The notes under the pieces: generated by a model
Database searches by the model: none
Seen by the model: the letters and a program-made list of their open reading frames with translations, nothing else
What the model was told of the DNA's origin: nothing
Assembly: GCA_026397695.1 (NCBI GenBank)
Contig: JAPLUJ010000485.1
Span: forward strand, 1-9,173
DNA length: 9,173 bases
Direction: 5' to 3'
Source of the DNA: Verrucomicrobiota bacterium
Lineage (GTDB): Bacteria; Verrucomicrobiota; Verrucomicrobiia; Verrucomicrobiales; Akkermansiaceae
Shown here: in pieces, positions 6,269 through 9,173 of the stretch
Numbering within the stretch: the stretch's first letter is position 1
Layout: each line of letters starts with the position of its first letter
Program-made: the position numbers and the translations under genes

Positions 6269-8191
6269 TCATCGTTGCGCGGCATCGGCTTCGATCCATG
6301 ACCAAAGGCGGTGCAGGCTGTCCTGAACGCGGCGTTTGGTGGCCGCCAGATCGCCACCGGGAGCGGCCTTGCCGAAAAGATAGAACTTGATCTTCGGTTC
6401 GGTACCGGACGGACGCACCGCAAAGGATCGGCCATCCTCGAGATCGATGAAAAGCATTTTTTCCTTGGGCAGGAGATCGCCTTCCGGATCGTAAAGGTCC
6501 TGCCTCGCGAAATCACGGACCCGGATGACCGCGGCGCCATCGGCTGCGTCCGGCGGATTGGCAGCATACGAAGTGGCGAGCGCCAGAATTTTCGCCGCCC
6601 CGTCGGCTCCCTCCATGACGAGGGATTTGCCGATTTCAAAATGGTAGCCGAAATTGGTGTAGAGGTCATCTAGCAGTCCCGGGACGGTGGTACCGGTGGC
6701 TTGCGCGTAGGCGGCGATTTCCGCGAACATGAGGGCGGCACCGTTGGCGTCCTTGTCACGCACAAAATCGGACCCGAGATAACCATAACTCTCCTCACTG
6801 CCAAAAACGAAAAAACGCGAGTATTCGAGCCGCAGTTGGCGGGTTTGTTGCTCGTCGAGCGACCGGTAGTCGCCTTTCTTCCCGGCGGGGATGGCGTCCT
6901 CGTATTTGCGCAGTTTGCCGGCAATGTATTTGAATCCCGTGAGGGTATCGATGATGCCCACGCCGAAGCCATCGGCGATGGCGCGCTGGAGTTCGGTGGT
7001 GACGAATGTTTTGACGATCACGGCACGGCTGCGGTTCGCGTCGGTGATCCAGCCGAGATCCACGCAGGATTTGAGGCGATACCATGCCATCAGTGCGCCG
7101 AGCTGGTTTCCTGTCAGATAGAGCATTTCTCCATTGGCATCGCGGGCGGCCACACCGATGCGGTCGGCGTCGGGGTCGGAGCCAATGACGAAATCGGCGC
7201 CGGATTGGTTGGCGAGGTCGACGGCCATTTGCAAGGCCGGGGCGTTTTCCGGGTTGGGTGATTCCACGGTGGGGAAGCGTGGGTCCTGGATGTCCTGTGC
7301 GGGAACCGTTAGAACATCGAACCCCAGGTCGCGCAGCAGCGGAACGATGATATGGCCGCCGGTGCCGTGGAGATTGGTGTAAACGAGTTTGACCGGCGGG
7401 CCGTCTAGCAGCGCGGGACGGAGCTGGAGCGTCTTGATGCGGGCGACGTAGCGTCCGTCCATGTCCGCACCGAGGGTGGTGAGGGTGCCGCGTTGGTCGA
7501 TAGGCAGAGGGTCGTAAAATTCGCGGGTGATGGCATTCACCTCCCGAATCAAGCCGGAGGCGTGGGGTTCTAACATCTGGCCGCCATCATTGAAGTAGGC
7601 TTTGAAACCATTGTCGTGGGGCGGGTTGTGGCTGGCGGTGAGGATGGCGCCCGCGTCGGCGCGGAGTTCGCGGATGGCGAACGAGAGCTGCGGCGTCGAA
7701 CGCGGACCATCAAACAGATAGGCGTCGCAGCCGAGGTCGGTGGCCACCTTGGCGCAGAACAAGGCGAAATCGCGCGAGAAGTGCCGCGTGTCATGGGCGA
7801 AAACCAGCACCGGTTTGCGGGTTGGGTCGACGAAGGGTTTGGCATAGGCGACCATGCCGCGGACCGCACGACCGAGACTGTAGAAATTCATCGTCGTGGT
7901 GCCGACGCATGGATGCTGCGGGCGACCGTTAGAACCGCCCGTTCCTTGTTCCGCACGGGTGATGATGCGACCGATGGTGCGCCCGCGCAGTCCACCGGTG
8001 CCAAAGGCCAGGGTTTTGAAAAACCGGTCGTTGAGTTCATCCCAGGCACCGGCCGCGACCAATTCCGCAACGGCCGACACGGCCACTTCGCTGGCGGTTC
8101 CGCCGAGCAGTGATTCGATGTTAGATCGGGCGGATTCCAGCAGGCTGCCACTGGCGACGGCGGTGGCAAGTGATAATTCGAGGGTGCGCAT
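6269..8191 (-). CDS. Phosphoglucomutase/phosphomannomutase (alpha-D-phosphohexomutase family)
   Basis: This is a complete 640-residue cytosolic enzyme interconverting hexose 1- and 6-phosphates (glucose and/or mannose), feeding glycogen, cell-wall and nucleotide-sugar synthesis. All family signatures are present in order: FGTGGLRG (63-70), the phosphoserine loop TASHNPPHDNG with S187, the metal loop GSDPDADRIG with D339, D341 and D343, the sugar-specificity loop FGSEESYG (463-470), and the phosphate-binding RPSGTEPK (593-600). The length and N-terminus fit the long PGM2/PgcA-type subgroup, slightly longer than its usual size of roughly 580 residues. ATG at 8189-8191 puts a short helical leader before the first domain; only a weak GGGA lies upstream. 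It is divergent from kduD, with 249 bp between starts. Four GTTAGA words fall inside it, making Leu codons CTA and TTA or Ser-Asn pairs. Glucose versus mannose preference cannot be told from sequence alone. Confidence 0.95.
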   Translation of the reverse strand: MRTLELSLATAVASGSLLESARSNIESLLGGTASEVAVSAVAELVAAGAWDELNDRFFKTLAFGTGGLRGRTIGRIITRAEQGTGGSNGRPQHPCVGTTTMNFYSLGRAVRGMVAYAKPFVDPTRKPVLVFAHDTRHFSRDFALFCAKVATDLGCDAYLFDGPRSTPQLSFAIRELRADAGAILTASHNPPHDNGFKAYFNDGGQMLEPHASGLIREVNAITREFYDPLPIDQRGTLTTLGADMDGRYVARIKTLQLRPALLDGPPVKLVYTNLHGTGGHIIVPLLRDLGFDVLTVPAQDIQDPRFPTVESPNPENAPALQMAVDLANQSGADFVIGSDPDADRIGVAARDANGEMLYLTGNQLGALMAWYRLKSCVDLGWITDANRSRAVIVKTFVTTELQRAIADGFGVGIIDTLTGFKYIAGKLRKYEDAIPAGKKGDYRSLDEQQTRQLRLEYSRFFVFGSEESYGYLGSDFVRDKDANGAALMFAEIAAYAQATGTTVPGLLDDLYTNFGYHFEIGKSLVMEGADGAAKILALATSYAANPPDAADGAAVIRVRDFARQDLYDPEGDLLPKEKMLFIDLEDGRSFAVRPSGTEPKIKFYLFGKAAPGGDLAATKRRVQDSLHRLWSWIEADAAQR

Positions 8192-8306
8192 ATGATCCCG
8201 TGGAGTGACGGGGTCCGCAACAAGAAACCATGCTGTCGGGCCCGTTTATCCTTGCGGGGTCCGGGTGATCCGCTTAAAAGAATAATGACAACAGGACAGT
8301 CCCCAT

Positions 8307-8333
8307 GGATGCCTCGCCGTGAATACGGCATCC
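8307..8333. promoter_or_regulatory. Inverted repeat in the kduD leader
   Basis: GGATGCC (8307-8313) and GGCATCC (8327-8333) are perfect 7-bp complements around a 13-base centre. An alternative inner hairpin (GCCGT/ACGGC, 8316-8329) uses part of the same right arm. The element lies about 110 bp upstream of the kduD start, in the 249-bp divergent spacer shared with the phosphohexomutase gene. It could be an operator for a sugar-responsive repressor or an RNA hairpin. I see no convincing promoter hexamers in this spacer. Confidence 0.3.
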
Positions 8334-8440
8334 GCTTCCTCACTCCAACCCCTGATCCGCCCACTGCTTTCCCATGCACCATCACCCGAAAAAACATGCT
8401 CCTCTAGCAGTTATCAACAACCCGAACCTTGCTTCTCCCC

Positions 8441-9070
8441 ATGTCCTCCATCCTCGATAGTTTCCGACTCAACGGCAAGACCGCCGTGGTCACGGGTGCC
8501 GCCCGCGGCCTCGGCCAGGGCATGGCGCTCGCCCTCGCCGAAGCCGGTGCCGACATTGTGGCGGTCGATATCCTCACCGCTGACGACACGCGCCAACAGG
8601 TCGAGGCTCTCGGCCGCCAATGTCTCACCCTCACCGCCAATCTCGGTGACCGCGCCGCCATCCCCGGCCTGCTCGCCACCGCACAGCAGAGCTTTGATTC
8701 CCTCGACATCCTCGTGAATTGCGCGGGCATCATCCGGCGCGAGGACTTCGTGAACTTTACGGAAAAAGACTGGGACGATGTGATGGGCATCAACATCGAT
8801 GCCGTGTTCTTCCTCAGCCAGATCTTCGTGCGTCAGGCACTCGCACGCCAAGCGACCGCGAAAATCATCAATATAGCCTCGATGCTTTCGTTTCAGGGCG
8901 GCATCCGGGTTCCCTCTTACACGGCCTCCAAGAGCGCGGTGCAGGGCCTGACCCGACTCATCGCAAGCGAACTTGGCGGCAAGGGCATCAACTGCAACGC
9001 CATCGCCCCCGGCTACATGGCGACCGACAACACCGCGCCGCTGCGGGCCGACGCGGACCGCAGCGCCGAC
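8441..9070 (+). CDS. kduD: 2-dehydro-3-deoxy-D-gluconate 5-dehydrogenase, C-terminus missing
   Basis: This short-chain dehydrogenase closely follows KduD, which oxidises or reduces between 2-dehydro-3-deoxygluconate and 2,5-diketo-3-deoxygluconate in pectin/uronate breakdown. Visible are the NAD-binding TGAARGLGQG (18-27), NCAG (93-96, Cys in place of the usual Asn), N118, and the catalytic S147, Y160 and K164. The KduD-specific stretches IIRRED, EKDWDDVM, SMLSFQGGIRVPSYTASKS and NAIAPGYMATDNT are present. The ATG at 8441 gives the expected N-terminus (SSILDSFRLNGKTAVVTG); CCCC precedes it rather than a Shine-Dalgarno. Homology is strong up to LRADADRSA (residue 209) and then stops abruptly. 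The expected EILxRIPAGRWG continuation and about 45 further residues are absent, replaced by DNA that reads as mazG on the other strand. The frame stays open to the window end but as antisense-type noise. Interpreted as a cut gene at a chimeric junction. Confidence 0.9.
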
Positions 9071-9173
9071 TCGGCATCGACACCGTGGCGGCGCGCGAGG
9101 TTGACCGTGACGAGCAGGAGGTCGCCGACCTCCTCGTGGCGCTCGGCGTCGGTGACGGCCGCCTCGAGCTCGG
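9059..9173 (-). CDS. mazG: Internal piece of MazG-type nucleoside triphosphate pyrophosphohydrolase
   Basis: Read on the minus strand from the window edge, this gives ELEAAVTDAERHEEVGDLLL followed by VTVNLARRHGVDAESALR. This matches the C-terminal MazG domain of housekeeping NTP pyrophosphohydrolases, where EExGDLLF..VNLAR...G...E.AL is a hallmark and the EE..D acids bind Mg2+. Both ends are missing: the upstream part lies beyond the window and the downstream part stops where kduD begins. GC over 9071-9173 is 74% (76 of 103 bases), well above the roughly 62% in adjoining kduD, and resembles actinobacterial DNA. It is likely foreign sequence joined to the contig end. Confidence 0.72.

Noticed and set aside
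7888..8397. Minus-strand ORF starting with ATG after a good GAGGAG site and overlapping the phosphohexomutase gene
   Set aside because: Its product is low-order and Arg/Pro/Ser-rich, has no family features, and most of it overlaps the strongly supported phosphohexomutase frame. The GAGGAG match is likely chance.

Overview
The window looks like a contig end from a member of the Verrucomicrobiota or a close PVC relative. This rests on protein content: a secreted protein with an SHD1-like N-terminal domain fused to a gluzincin-type peptidase, a relic of a secreted NPCBM-domain protein, and many exported proteins of unknown role. It also rests on GC-rich coding DNA (about 62% in a sampled stretch of kduD) and start codons that mostly lack a Shine-Dalgarno sequence. 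No ribosomal or other marker gene is present, so the phylum is an inference.

Layout. 1-135: no gene. 136-960 (-): sugar isomerase/epimerase TIM barrel. 1190-1579 (-): frameshifted, truncated NPCBM-domain relic with an intact-looking signal peptide. 1690-1985 (+): two tiny ORFs overlapping by ATGA. 1986-2479: gene-poor, holding a short C-terminal gene remnant on the minus strand, heptamer tandem repeats and a perfect inverted repeat. 2480-3952 (+): secreted SHD1/zinc-peptidase protein. 4083-5051 (-): predicted lipoprotein carrying an FkbM/METTL24-like methyltransferase domain. 5210-6058 (-): four-helix membrane protein of unknown function. 6059-6268: repeat-rich spacer with AGGATA boxes and a long inverted repeat. 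6269-8191 (-): complete phosphohexomutase. 8441-~9070 (+): kduD, cut off before its C-terminus. ~9059-9173 (-): a piece of mazG with much higher GC (74%).

How the genes relate. The phosphohexomutase, KduD, the isomerase/epimerase and the NPCBM relic all fit carbohydrate metabolism, with KduD pointing to uronate or pectin-type sugars, but they are not one operon. The methyltransferase lipoprotein and the membrane protein lie in tandem on the minus strand and could be co-transcribed (158-bp gap). I see no defence system, CRISPR array, tRNA, rRNA or intact mobile element. The strongest unusual points are the apparent chimeric junction at the 3' end, a SAM-type methyltransferase predicted to sit outside the cytoplasm, a strand-biased GTTAGA word across the window, and a run of exported proteins of unknown role.
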